This document shows, piece by piece, positions 53,318-64,000 of a stretch of 64,000 nt of DNA. The first letter of the stretch is position 1, and the number at the start of each line of letters is the position of its first letter. Under the pieces are notes generated by a model. That model was not told where the DNA came from, searched no databases, and worked only from the letters and a program-made list of their open reading frames with translations. Both the position numbers and the translations under genes were made by a program. Source of the DNA: CAVVFX01 sp963777595 (GTDB lineage: Bacteria; Acidobacteriota; Terriglobia; Bryobacterales; Bryobacteraceae); assembly GCA_963777595.1 (NCBI GenBank), contig CAVZRE010000030.1, positions 93,458-157,457 of the forward strand, given 5' to 3'.

Positions 53318-56300
53318 ATGAACATTCGGCAGACATTTGTCTTTACAAAATACGAGCCTCTTGGCGTCGGCAAACTCGTAGGCCGCCAGGGGGAGAACGC
53401 CGAAGTTGAGTTTTTTGACTCTCCTTTTGGCCCAAAAACTGAGCGGCGGTGGTTTAAGGTCGCAGAACTTCGCGCGACAAAACTAGGTTTACAGACTCGG
53501 GTTTTCTGGCTGGAGAAGTCGAGTGGCTTGTGGAGAGCCGGTCGCGTTGACGGCTCGCCGATCATCCCTGAACTCCCGGCAACCGCCGAGGAGTGGTATC
53601 CGGTAAGGTTCCCAAATCACAACGATCGAAATATTCCTATATCGGAACTGTACGTTCGTTGGTCGAACCCCGTCAGATCCAGCAGAGTTCCTTGCATCAC
53701 AAGTTTCCGACACACCGTTTTTTGCCGATGGCAGGTCTCCAATAGTCCGCCACCTTCTTGAACAACGGGCCGGCTACAAGGGCTTGACCGGACTCGCATC
53801 GTCTTCAATCGAGTTGATCCAGCATCAGGGGGCGGTCGTTCGGCGCGTGCTTAGTGATCCTGTCCAGCGATACATTCTCGCCGATGAAGTGGGCCTGGGT
53901 AAGACCATCGAAGCCGGTGTGCTTATTCGCCAGCACCTGATTGATCATCCATGGGACCACGATGTAGCGATTGTGGTTCCAACTCACCTAGTGGAACAGT
54001 GGCGCCAAGAGTTGGCTACGAAGTTCTTCGTCAATGAGACGGAGCAGGTCCACCTCATATCGGAGTCGGATCTACCCGGCCGAAAACTGCCCGAGAGTCT
54101 CAGCTTATTGGTTGTCGACGAAGCGCATCGAACGGCTTCGTCAGCGTTTCGATTATCCGACCCAAACCACCTCATTTACTCGATCATCTCGTCAATGGCG
54201 CGGCGGTCCCGTAGCATTCTTCTCCTTTCGGGTACACCAGTACTGCACCAGGAGACAGGCTTCCTCGCGATGCTGCATTTGCTTGACCCCAACGCACATC
54301 CACTCGCTGATGTTGAGGCGTTCAAGAAAAGAGTCACCGAACGCCAAACTGTTGCGGACGCATTGATGGATCTCAGCGATGATGCTAGCGTACTCTTCGC
54401 CGAGGAAGCATTAAACCGACTAGAGACATCCTTCGCATCGGACGGTCAACTCGTACAGCTATGCACGCACGTTCGCCAGACTCTGGATGAAGAAATCGGA
54501 TCTGTTGCCCGTACAGGAAGTTTGGAGCCCTGCGAGAGCATCTATCAGAAACTTACAAACTTCACCGGAGACTATTGAGAACGAGGCGCGCAGATCCGCG
54601 AGTCTCTGATTTCCTGTCACAGCGAACCGGCGTAACGACCATTGCCGGAAGTGATGATGCTCGAAACGAAGCGGCCGTTTCCTCGACGCGTGGCGACTCG
54701 CGATTCCAGACTCCCTATTCGACAATGCTGTTGTCGCGGAACAGTTCGCCACGTTCGTTGAGGCGAGTATTTCCCACCCCTTAATCCTTGCGGTTCATAT
54801 TGAGGAACGTCTTCGGGCAATTCAACGGACTGACTCCGCCAGGATAGCGGAACCGCTGTTTTCAAAGGACTTGTTTCCGGCAGAGACTGCTTTTCTCGCG
54901 ACGCGGTTGAGGTTGATCCGCGATGCTTCGGTCACTGATGATCGAGTACTGCGCCTGGCCGATTGGCTCGCGTCGAACCGAGAGGTCAAGAAAGGTCTGC
55001 TCTTCGTCAGTGATTCCGCAATTGCAGACCGTTTTGCTGAACAACTTGCAGATCGCGTCGAGTCTGCAACTGTCATCAGGTACCGGGGAACCGCTGGCGA
55101 ACTGCAAGCATTCGAATCGACCGCCCAACAAGTGGTGCTGGTCTGTGATCGGCGTGCTGAGGAAGGTCTTAATTTGCAGCGGGTGGGAGCAGTCATCATT
55201 CACGGTGACCTTCCACTTGAACCTTCACGTGTTGAGCAACGCATTGGTAGAGTGGACCGCATTGAAGCACGCGGGCACTTGCGAAATGTCGTGTTTGCGG
55301 CGGATCACGATTACGAAAGGCAATGGCACGAGTGTCTCCTGAATGGAGTGCGGGTGTTCCACCGATCAGTGGCACCCTTCAATACGCCCTTGCTGAGGCC
55401 GTCACTAAATCAAGTCGAATCTTCTCAGAGATGGCGTAGATACTATCGATCGCGAAACCACAACTCTGAGATTGGTTCTAGACAAGGAATTAGAGAAAAT
55501 TCAGGCGCAGGAAGCACTCGACGCCATCGATGCTGCGAACGAGAGCGATGGAGACTTTTTTTCGGCGATAGTAGCGGCGGATGAGCGCATTAGCGACATC
55601 GGTGAATGCGCTCTTAATGCGTGGGTGAAGGATCGCCTTCGGTTCGCATTGTACGACGAGGGAAACGGAATCAAACGGTATGTATACGATCTTCGCAGGC
55701 CGACATTGGTGCCATTATCGAATGCCTTGGACCAGTTCATGTCCTGCATCGACGACACGGCACCACGGGTTAACTCCCGATTTCAACTGCCTCTAAAGCC
55801 ATTCGCACTTGATCGGAGCAAGGCGGAGAAGCACCGCTTGCCCCTGCTTAGAGTCGGTCATCCCTTCATGGAGGCGCTGGAGGTCTCGGTAAGAAATGAC
55901 GACCGAGGGAGAGCGTTCGCTATGTGGCGTTTCATTCAGTCGGATCGAGAGCCCATTTTGTTTTTTAAGGCTGGATTTCCTAATCGAGGCGGATCTGGCT
56001 CCAGCAACGCCTTTAATTGACGAGTTTGGTATGGCCGCGGCCTCTCTTCGTCGCCGGCTTGATGAACTATGTCCACCTCTCTACCGATCTGTTTGGCTCA
56101 CGGCAGATCTGGAAGTGGTCGGGGATCAATCCCTCGTCCGCACGTTAGCCCTCCCTTATTCGAGGGATGCACGGATAGCTGGAGGCTTCGATCGAAATCT
56201 GCGAGGGGAGCGGTGGGAGGAAGCATTAAAGCGGATTGAAATAACAGATTGGGCTGATGTCGTGTTCCGAGCGAAGAACGCAGGGTTCGATACCATCCGT

Positions 56301-56549
56301 CGAAATCGCGGATTACTAAATTTATATTCGGAAAGAGCCGCAAAATTCCGTGAAGCCGCTGTGATTGCGACAACTCGACTTCAGACTAGGATTTTTAGGC
56401 TGTCGGGACATCAAAGGATTGCAGAACAGGCCATGGCAGATCGCGAGCGCGCGGTCGATGAACTAGTTCGCGAGGGTATCTCTATTCCAAAGATAACTCT
56501 GGACTGCATCGGAGCCGTTGTCTTATCAGGTACTCCGCTGGAGGCGTGA
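53318..56549 (+). pseudogene. dpdE: DpdE-like SNF2-family helicase (frameshifted)
   Basis: Joined across frames this is about 1075 residues. An N-terminal beta domain (VFTKYEPLGVGKLVGRQG) is followed by an SNF2 ATPase with DEVGLGKTIEAG, VVPTHLVEQWRQEL and VVDEAHR, helicase C motifs (EEGLNLQRVGAV, VEQRIGRVDRIEARG) and a helical C-terminus (RLDELCPPLYRSVWL). Frame segments: 53318-53671, about 53673-54578, 54560-54670, 54665-55390, 55472-55985 and 55960-56549. First of six coupled genes; architecture and order match DpdE of the 7-deazaguanine DNA modification island. Assignment is from memory. Confidence 0.68.
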
Positions 56550-59128
56550 ATGGATAACCCGATTCACGCATTTCAAAAGGCCTATTCAACCCTGATGCTT
56601 CTGTGGGTGCTCGTGATGATCTGCTTGCAAGGTTGGTCGATGCCACGTCAAACATCACCAACCTAGATATTGCAGTTGGAGCGGCTGATCTTGCGGGTCT
56701 CGTTAGACAGTGCTTGGTGCGCACCAGTCTGGAGTTGGGTGGCAGCGCACAGTTAAGAGTTCCCGCCGGCCAGGGTTGGCCGACACTCTCCCAATGGCAG
56801 TTGTTCCGATGCTGCGCCGTCATCGCGGGTTCCTCTGAACTGGTTGTGCATGCCGAAGACTGGCGCCCGGACTGGCTAGACGAAAGGGCGCCGCGAGTGA
56901 TCGAAGCGGCTGTGTCGCGTTCACAACGTCGGTCACGTTATCCCGTGCCGATCGATCCAGTTGTCACGCCTTTCGGGGGGTTCACAACCTACTCGTCCGG
57001 CGGGCAGAGGGCGGCGGTCCGAGCAGCGTTCTTGATGTCGCCTGGGACGAGTCTCATCGTGAATTTACCAACGGGAGCTGGGAAGTCGCTCGTTTTTCAA
57101 CTCCCAACACTGGTTCATCGCAATACGGGCGCACTGACCATTGTGATCGTGCCAACTGTAGCGCTCGCACGAGATCAGGAGCGAAGATTCTCCGAATTCC
57201 AAGATGCTGCAGGCAATCGACTATTCCCCTCGGTGGAAGCCCCTCTCGCCTACCACAGTGGATTATCAATTGAGGAAAAGACGGCGGTCATAACGGCACT
57301 GAGGAATGGGCGCCTCCCAATCCTGTTTACTTCTCCCGAAGCCGCCTTCGGTGCTCTTCGTGACCCCTCTTCCAAGCAGCGGAAGAGAAGAGACTTAGAT
57401 ACCTCGTCATTGACGAGGCCCACCTTATCACGCAATGGGGTCAGCAGTTTAGACCGGAGTTTCAGAGCTTGGCTGGGCTGCGGGAGTCATTGCGACTAGC
57501 CTGCCCCGACGCATCGTGCGCTGTTCGCACTCTGCTGCTAACCGCAACGCTGACGCAGGATTGCCACGATACCATTAGATTTTTGTTCGGCCACGACGAA
57601 TGCCAACTCGTCGGCGAACTTGCTCTCAGACCGGAACCGGGATTCTTGATCTCCCGCGCCTGCGTCGATGTGGAACGCGATCGCCGGGTCCTAGAAGCTA
57701 TCCGTTTCCTGCCAAAGCCGCTGATTGTCTATACGACCCTGCGGGAGGATGCTGAGAGATATTTCGGCTTGCTACACCAAGCCCTCTATGAGAGGGTTCG
57801 ACTGGTCCGCGGCGGCGACATGTCGGATGTCGGCGCTGGGGAATTATTGCGAGACTGGCAACGTGGGCGTTTTGATATCGTCGTTGCAACGTCGGCCTTC
57901 GGCCTCGGGGTGGATCATTCTGAAGTCCGCTCCGTAATTCATGCGTGTCTCCCAGAAACGGTAGATAGGTATTACCAAGAGGTAGGTCGAACGGGTCGTG
58001 ACGGTCGGGCTTCTGTTGCGCTCCTCGTGACGTCCCCAAATGATTGGAATGTCGCAGAGTCGTTGGCAAAGGAACGGCTCATCAGCGTCAACCGCGGGTT
58101 TGAGCGGTGGCAATCGATGTGGGCACGAAGAAACTTGGGGCCGGACGGGCACTACATCGTAAATTTAAACGACCGGCCACCAGACATTGACCAGTCGGGT
58201 CCAGGAACATTTGTTGGAACCTCGAACCCTAGTGTTGATGGTACAGGCAGGACTGGTTCGGCTACTACCACACAGGCCGCCACAGTTACAGCAGGGCGAG
58301 AACGAAACAGAGGAAGAGTTCAGCCTGCGCAGGAGCGCGGCTCTGAGTAAGTTCATAACTGAAATTCCGGTGGACCCGCTTGACTCCCGCCATTCGAGTA
58401 GGCGCATTGGGATTCTGTGGTGCGGAGAACTCGTGAACACCTGTACAGCGTTGATCGACAATCGCTAGACCTAGTCGCAGAACTGCTGGACCTTAAGCGC
58501 CCGTTAAACGAATTGTTTCGAGAGATTTACACTTTGGCGAATCCCGATGTGAGGCCACCCTACCTGGCAGGCAGTTGCCCGGTAACTAGAAATTTAGGCA
58601 TTGAGGACTTCGCGAGTTCTGCTGCTGAAGCGATTGAGTGCAAGTCGGCGAGCACGGTCAGTCCAGAGTTGCATCAAATGCTGGCCAACTATTCTGACGC
58701 TGCTCAGCGATGCTGGGTGCTGATGCCGGTGCCGGGTTCGAATCCTGCCCAACGTCGGCGTACGCTGAGCGACGTTGTTCGTTGCCTACACCTTGGTTAG
58801 TCAGGGTGTCATCGAGGTTGGGGTTCCGGATGCCTACTTTCCCAGAGAGACTGGGACAAACTCCGAAATTGTCGCCAATTAAATTCGTGATGCGCGGAGC
58901 AGACCAGGACGACGCCTTTCCCCCTCCTCCCCCTTCGGCTAGAGCATCTGTCCTGCCGCTAGACTTGCAGGACGTGAATGTCCTTCAAAATACGATGTCA
59001 CTTCAACGACCGGCCATATCATCTTCTTCCCCGAAAATCTCACCGACCCTAGGCAACCGTTTAGGCGACTCCGCGACATGGTGCCACACTGTGCGCTGGA
59101 CGCCTTCGTATCGAGGCTGACCTCATGA
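56550..59128 (+). pseudogene. dpdF: DpdF-like RecQ-type helicase (frameshifted)
   Basis: Starts at ATG 56550 directly after the dpdE stop. About 855 residues if joined. It has a variable N-terminal region, Walker A LPTGAGKSLVFQLP, DEAH box YLVIDEAHLITQWG (next frame near 57400), helicase C motifs (VVATSAFGLGVDHSEV, YQEVGRTGRDGRA) and a C-terminal region ending HIIFFPENLTDPRQPF, then ALDAFVSRLTS at the stop 59126-59128. Main segments: 56603-57395, 57370-58200, 58235-58400 and 58417-58735. It matches the RecQ-like DpdF and precedes the DpdG-like gene with an ATGA overlap. Confidence 0.66.
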
Positions 59129-59997
59129 GCATACTGAATCGTCCGAGTGACGGCTTGGTTAGCGTGCTGATCGCTCTGTGCAAAGCGTTGGTCGCTTATG
59201 GGCGAATGTCGGACGACGACCTCATGATTGGTTCGCCCGCGACCGTGGAACGACGAACATGTGAAGAAGACGTTCTGGCGTTGAAAGCAACTAGGCGCCT
59301 TCGTCGTTGATGCGAAGGGCCGCACTACCGTCACCCCTACTCTGCGTTCTGTGTCCGGTGAGGAGATCGATCCTTTTCGTGAAGCGGTCCTCGATCTTGT
59401 ACTCGATCCCAAAATAATACAACCCTATTGGGTAGTAGCGATGACGAGCACGAGGCATCGAAAGCGTCCGACCTGACGCGGGCATTGAGTTGGGTGTTGG
59501 CGCAGAATCCGTATTCCTTCCCCATTACTTGGTCAGCAGTCGAAGCGCTCCAGAACGAACAGGGCATCGATCCAACCGTTTTCGTTAACGACACGAGGTG
59601 GGGCGGTTGGAGAGTGGTCTGTGTTCCTTGGGTTCTGTGTCTCTACCAACGTCATGGTGTCACGGTAAACCCTGCCTTTCCGGTGGGGGTTGCAGTGCGG
59701 CGCATACTCCCATCGGGCGATATGGTATTCGAGACTTTCTCTCGGCGCTATCCGGAATCGTTCCGGTTTTCGACGGAGGCCAATATCGGAGTAGTTGATG
59801 CCCAGACCGCCCGTCCCTGGCAAACCCTATCACCACACCAAGTGTCGCCCTCCCTCTCCCTTGCGCTCTTGACACTGGAGGCGGAGGGACTAATTAGGTT
59901 GGAACTGCGCTCGGATGCCCCCTCCAGTGCTCTTCTTGGCCGCGGCGGACGGGAATTCAGGACCGCTTCTCATATAGTCATCGGAGGGGCCGTCTAA
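59125..59997 (+). pseudogene. dpdG: DpdG-like protein (frameshifted)
   Basis: About 290 residues when joined. The N-terminus MSILNRPSDGLVSVLIALCK matches what I recall of DpdG. A winged-helix-like stretch (TFWRWKQLGAFVVDAKGR) lies in another frame near 59260, and 59428-59997 gives the C-terminal 189 residues (VLAQNPYSFPITWSAVEALQ). No enzymatic motif is seen. Start overlaps the dpdF stop (ATGA) and the stop overlaps the next start (TAATG). Confidence 0.6.
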
Positions 59998-62900
59998 TGG
60001 ACGTCCAAGATTTACTACTATTCTGGCCAACGAAAGATGACTTGGTCGCGTGTATAAAGACCGATGCCGAGGCGGCAAGCGAAGCGGTGTCGCAGGCCGT
60101 TCATCAGCCGATTACGTTTGAACGCCGTCTAATTGGGGGCGATAGAAGCAAGATCCAGACCTGTGACGAACACGAAATCCTCCGAGTGCTGTTGGAACCA
60201 AACCTCTCAGATGGGCGAGTAATATTACCGATTTCAGGGAGTTCCGGAACTGGCAAATCACACGTGGTGCGGTGGTTGGACGCGGAAGTCAGAAAAGGAC
60301 CGGGAGCAGTAAGCCGGGTTGTTATAAGAATACCCAAGGGTACGAGCCTCAAAGGTGTTCTCGGTATCCTGCTGAGCCACATGCACGGCAGTCAGTATGA
60401 GTCGTTCCGCCAGGAGCTTTTGCGCGCGCAAAACGAACTCGATCCAGAGGAAGCGGCCGGACTGCTTTGCGAAATGCTGGCGCAGACGCTCAACGATATG
60501 TACAACGACGCTAGGCGTCGCCTTCTTGATTCACCACGTGACGCGAATGCCCTGCAGTTGTCCGCTTACTGCAGTCCAAACATGCTCCCATCCCTATTGC
60601 GGAATCAGCATCTTCGAGACACGCATTTTGTTCGGGGCAGTTCCGATGTGGGCGTTGTACGACGATCGTTGAGCAGCTACCGGAAAGTAGGTCCGGAGGC
60701 GAGGACGATATTCGGCAGCATCAATTCGCCGCTTCCGATCTCGTTTTTGCCCACACTGATCGTTCGCAACTGGGGCCGGCTGAACAGCGAGCAGTGAATC
60801 AGTTGGACCGTGCCGAGCGGCGAGACGAAGCGGTTCGAATTCTGAATCTAGCTCTCGATGGTGCGAAGCAAAGATTATTGCGTCTCGATCCGACTGTGGC
60901 CGACTTGTTCGACGCCGTCCGCGCTCAGTTATTTCATGAAGGCAAGGAACTCGTGCTTCTTGTAGAGGACTTTGTCGTGCTCTCGGCATTCAGAAGCAGG
61001 TACTTCAAGTAATCATTAAGGAGGCATTTCGAGACGGCCGCCAAGTTCTTTGCACGATGAGAACGGTTCTGGCATATACGACCGGGTATATGGATGCAGC
61101 GACTGTTCTCACCCGAGCGAATGTCGAATATCGCATTCCTGATGAGCCCGGCACGGAAGATGAGATATTCGAGCGAATTGAACGCCTTGTTGGGGCTTAC
61201 TTAAACGCCGCGCGCCACGGTCAGCGGACGTTGGAAGATGCGTACGAATCAAAGTCTACGGCTAATACTGGCAGGTGGATTCCGCAATTTGCGGCAAGAC
61301 TGAACCGGAATCCCAGGCCACGTTTGAGTGTTTCGGCAAGACTGTAGATGGATATGAACTGTTTCCCTTTAACGCCCTGGCTGTCCGGGAGTTCAGCCGG
61401 GTCGGGTGCCTGCAGACGGAAGACTCGTTTTCAACCCTCGGTTTGTGATTCAGAATGTCTTGAATAATGTCCTTGTGAACTGTGACTTGTTCGAACTGCG
61501 TCAATTCCCACCCATTTCGTTCGCATCATCTGACCGCCCGTTACCTGCTGCAGTGGTCCAAGGGCTTCAGAGGCGTGTTGGCGCGCGGGACATCGAACGC
61601 TATTCTGTCTTTTTTACATATTGGGCGGGCTTTCCCTCATCTGTTGCGGAGGTGGAAGTTGTCCATTCCCGCCTATTTCAGGCCTTCGGCCTCGACAAAA
61701 CCCGCTTTGGGCGAGATCTGCCACTTCCCAAACGGCCGGATCATCCTATTGGGCCGACGCCGACTCCTGCCCCAGATCCCCGACCAGACGCGGTGCGAAA
61801 TCCCCTTGAAGCGCGGTGGCAAGACATACTTGAGCGTTGGCGTGCCGGTGTGCAACTGCAGCAAGCCGATGCGCGTACCTTGACAAGTGGATCGACGCCC
61901 TTGGGAGCCACTTGGTTTGGGACTGGGTGTTGTTCCGTCCCAGGAAGGACGGCGATATCGATATGGTCATCTTACTATATATCCCGAATGCCGCGGGGAA
62001 CGTCGGACGGGTGAGGACGAATCCATGACAGCCCTGTGTTCTGACGACGCGGTACAGGACGTAACCCGGAGTGCAGGCGTAGTCTCTGCGGTGCTGGCCA
62101 TCGTCAGGTATCACGGGATTCACAAGAGTTGGGACTACGAGGAGCAGAGGAGGACCTTGCTAGGTACTCGGCTTTGATGTTCCGTATGGCGACCGATGCT
62201 GGCCGATTCATCAAGAAGCGCTACTTCAAGGCTGAATGGGATCCATCCCGGCGCTTACGCAAGGACTCCTGACAGGCGCGCGCTTACTTGGGGTCGACGG
62301 TGCCACGAAGGATCGGGATCACGCATCCTTGATTGCTGCATTGTTTTCTCCTGCCGATTCGCCAGACGCTGATTTGGAAAGTTCTCAGTCATCCACCTGG
62401 ATAGAGTTTATTCATGGGCCTCGCTGAAATCATGTCCACCAACGTCGAGAGGCGTACGTGGAGTAGCGTCTAGGACGCCGGTGCTGCTGGATGACATCGG
62501 CGCGCGTCAGGGTGGTGCGGACAAGGTCCACGCAATAGACGTGAGCCGGTTGAAGCCCGTCCTTGAAACCACAGTGGCCAACTGGAAGTTCGATCAGTCG
62601 CCGCCAGTTCAAGCAGGCGTTGGAGCACTGAAAAATATCAGAGAGCGCTACCAGGAATTGAAGCGACTCGCGCCTGTGATTACGACCCAACAGTCGGAAC
62701 TGCTGAAGTGGCACGATGAAACGATCGAATGGTTGGGAGCGAAATTCGATAAGGACGAGGTTGTCAAGGAACTAAAGACCTTGATCAACATGGCAAAGGC
62801 AGCCGGGTTATCTAGCGGGATGAATTCGCAGGAACTCATCCGGATCTAGAAGACTTTCGCACCGCGAAGATTGTCGCCGCACTTGATGATGTAGGCAAGT

Positions 62901-63139
62901 TGGCGTCCCGCCCCGACACAAGCACGGTTCTCTCAGTCCTAGGAGAAGGGCACGATCGAGTCGTGGCAGTGGCTCGCCGAACGCGAACCGCAGTCGATCA
63001 GTTCTTTGGAACAGTAGAAACTTCTCTTGCTAACGAATTCACCTTGTATGGTGAGGACCCTGAGAATACGTCGATCGGCGCGTTGGTGGCTGAAGTGACG
63101 GAGTTCAACACTGTGGTCGAAATGATCGAGGCCTTATGA
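59997..63139 (+). pseudogene. dpdH: DpdH-like P-loop ATPase (frameshifted)
   Basis: About 1045 residues when joined. The N-terminus (LLLFWPTKDDLVACIKTDAE, AVHQPITFERR) and the P-loop ISGSSGTGKSHVVRWLD match DpdH-type ATPases; a Walker B-like ELVLLVEDF follows near 60950. Then come CTMRTVLAYTTGYMD and the long helical C-terminal part ending EFNTVVEMIEAL. Main segments: 59997-60650, 60794-60985, 61057-61300, 61406-61890, 62481-62849 and 62900-63139. It may be the ATP-driven core of the restriction complex. The stop overlaps the next start. Confidence 0.64.
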
Positions 63140-63838
63140 CATTAGCGGATCGCTGCAGTGCGCTTAAGCTCCAAATCGAATCCCGAAACGCCAAAGAAGC
63201 CGCCCACGCTAAAGCGGAGGTGTTCCGACAACGCGCGACAGCACTAAGTCAGATCCGGACATCGATGTTGGCGGATTTGGCTCTCGTCGAGGTGTTGGGT
63301 CGGCATGCTTTCAAACTGAACAAAACCCCGAGTGTAATAACTGCCAAGGCGGCGAGACAGACATACCTCAGCGCATTGGCCACAAAGCCGAACGAGTCTG
63401 GGCAGGAGCAAGGCAACTTCAATCGGGCGGTCCAGAAGATTGCAAAGGACCTCAACGCAGCACTCTATGAGAGCCTCAGTGCGATCGAGCGCGACTTGCC
63501 GAGTTCAGATGAGGCTTTCCTTAGACAAATCGAATCATTGCCCCAATACAAGACTAAAGTCGATGAAATCAGGCGGCGTCGGCAAGACTTGCTCGGTGGG
63601 CGTAGCATCAAGGAGCGTGGCCCGGCCGAATTGGAGTCCTTGCTGTTGAAGCGTGAACAGCTTCGCGAGTTGGCCGGTTCGCTTAATCCGGCCGAATTCC
63701 CTCCTGCCGTCCTTGAGTTCTACAAATGGGCGCGACGTAAAAGAGGGGGCGAAGGTGGAGGCTCTTACTGCGGAAGTTCGCGAATGGCTTTCGACCCGAA
63801 ACCTGTTGCAGAGCGTCCGGCTTTATGTGAAGGACTGA
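63136..63838 (+). CDS. DpdI-position helical protein (one frameshift)
   Basis: About 233 residues, nearly all alpha-helical with coiled-coil character (KLQIESRNAKEAAHAKAEVF, VDEIRRRRQDLLGGR). No known catalytic motif. An extra G in a GGGGG run near 63747 shifts the frame; correcting it gives GAKVEALTAEVREWLSTRN and a stop at 63836-63838. It follows the DpdH-like gene with an ATGA overlap, in the slot where dpdI lies in known clusters; identity rests only on position. Confidence 0.5.
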
Positions 63839-63848
63839 TCTACCTAAA

Positions 63849-64000
63849 ATGCCTGTTCCCGCCTTAGCGATTGGGTTTCTCGGCGACCTTGAGAAGGCCG
63901 AGCTCGAACTACTCCACTGGGGTGTGGTTGATGGCGCGTTCCAGAGTGGAGTGAGACAAGAGCGCAGGACTTCCTCGTCCAACGCCAGGCGCAAGGCCGG
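63849..64000 (+). CDS. DpdJ-like protein, 5' end only
   Basis: About 50 codons to the window edge, starting 10 bases after the previous stop. The opening MPVPALAIGFLGDLEKAELE, then LLHWGVVDGAF, resembles the N-terminus I recall for DpdJ helicases (a LLxWGxVDGxF pattern). Another indel near 63950 is likely because a better helical continuation (TRAQDFLVQRQAQGR) is in another frame. Confidence 0.45.
   Translation, partial: MPVPALAIGFLGDLEKAELELLHWGVVDGAFQSGVRQERRTSSSNARRKA

Larger units (their letters stand above)
20165..64000. mobile_element. Integrative conjugative element, left end at tRNA-Leu, right end outside window
   Basis: Everything after tRNA-Leu has the content of a conjugative element: trbB-E, a RepB-type primase, traK/L/M, a relaxase, the traG coupling protein, traF, traB, ssb, ardC and a plasmid-type methylase-helicase. 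Cargo includes dehydrogenases, a TPR-CHAT protease and a dpd-like restriction operon. No integrase and no second copy of the tRNA 3' end is visible, so the right boundary must lie beyond 64000. The extent is inferred from gene content. Confidence 0.75.

Overview
The window looks like a chromosome segment of an acidobacterium, most likely of the Solibacter/Bryobacter type, carrying most of a large integrated conjugative element. The taxonomic hint comes from a VWFA-related protein of the kind abundant in Acidobacteriota, a TonB-ExbB-ExbD-ExbD-TPR lipoprotein cluster, an aerobic-type indolepyruvate:ferredoxin oxidoreductase and GC-rich coding sequence. It rests on recalled family knowledge, not on a search.

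Bases 1-20164 are core chromosome. In order: the 3' end of secF; tonB, exbB, two exbD genes and a TPR lipoprotein; a bifunctional Rel/SpoT enzyme; a DUF971 protein; a single-domain response regulator; a Spy/CpxP-like protein; ftsK (split in two); a VWFA-related protein; indolepyruvate oxidoreductase (split in two); trpD; sucC; sucD (frameshifted); ndk; secG; and a tRNA-Leu(GAG).

From the 3' end of tRNA-Leu to the right edge the window reads as an integrative conjugative element. It opens with a truncated trbE followed by trbD, trbC and trbB. Next comes a sigma-like/zinc-finger anti-sigma pair, then a metabolic block of three short-chain dehydrogenases, a DinB protein and a TetR regulator with visible operators. 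An S41 peptidase and a TPR-CHAT protease follow, then a RepB-type primase. The traM-traL-traK genes diverge from a traJ-like/relaxase operon across a probable oriT. Beyond these lie ardC, a KfrB-domain protein, traG, ssb, traF, traB and a very large methylase-helicase.

The cargo at the right end (53318-64000) is six closely packed genes whose order and domains match dpdE-dpdF-dpdG-dpdH-dpdI-dpdJ. This is the restriction arm of the 7-deazaguanine DNA modification islands. The genes overlap or abut start to stop, so they form one operon. The modification genes (dpdA-D, queuosine-precursor genes) are not in the window and would be expected just downstream.

Two cross-cutting observations matter. 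First, a 33-bp bipartite element (CYGTAGG-N16-KCGTGACAGA) occurs three times with identical spacing, at the trbB/sigma, CHAT/primase and traK/traJ intergenic regions. Second, many genes, including the essential sucD and ftsK, are broken by single-base indels, mostly insertions, and these are densest in 53-64 kb. The start/stop couplings of the same genes are intact. Sequencing error in a poorly polished assembly is therefore the leading explanation, and apparent pseudogenes should be read with that in mind.
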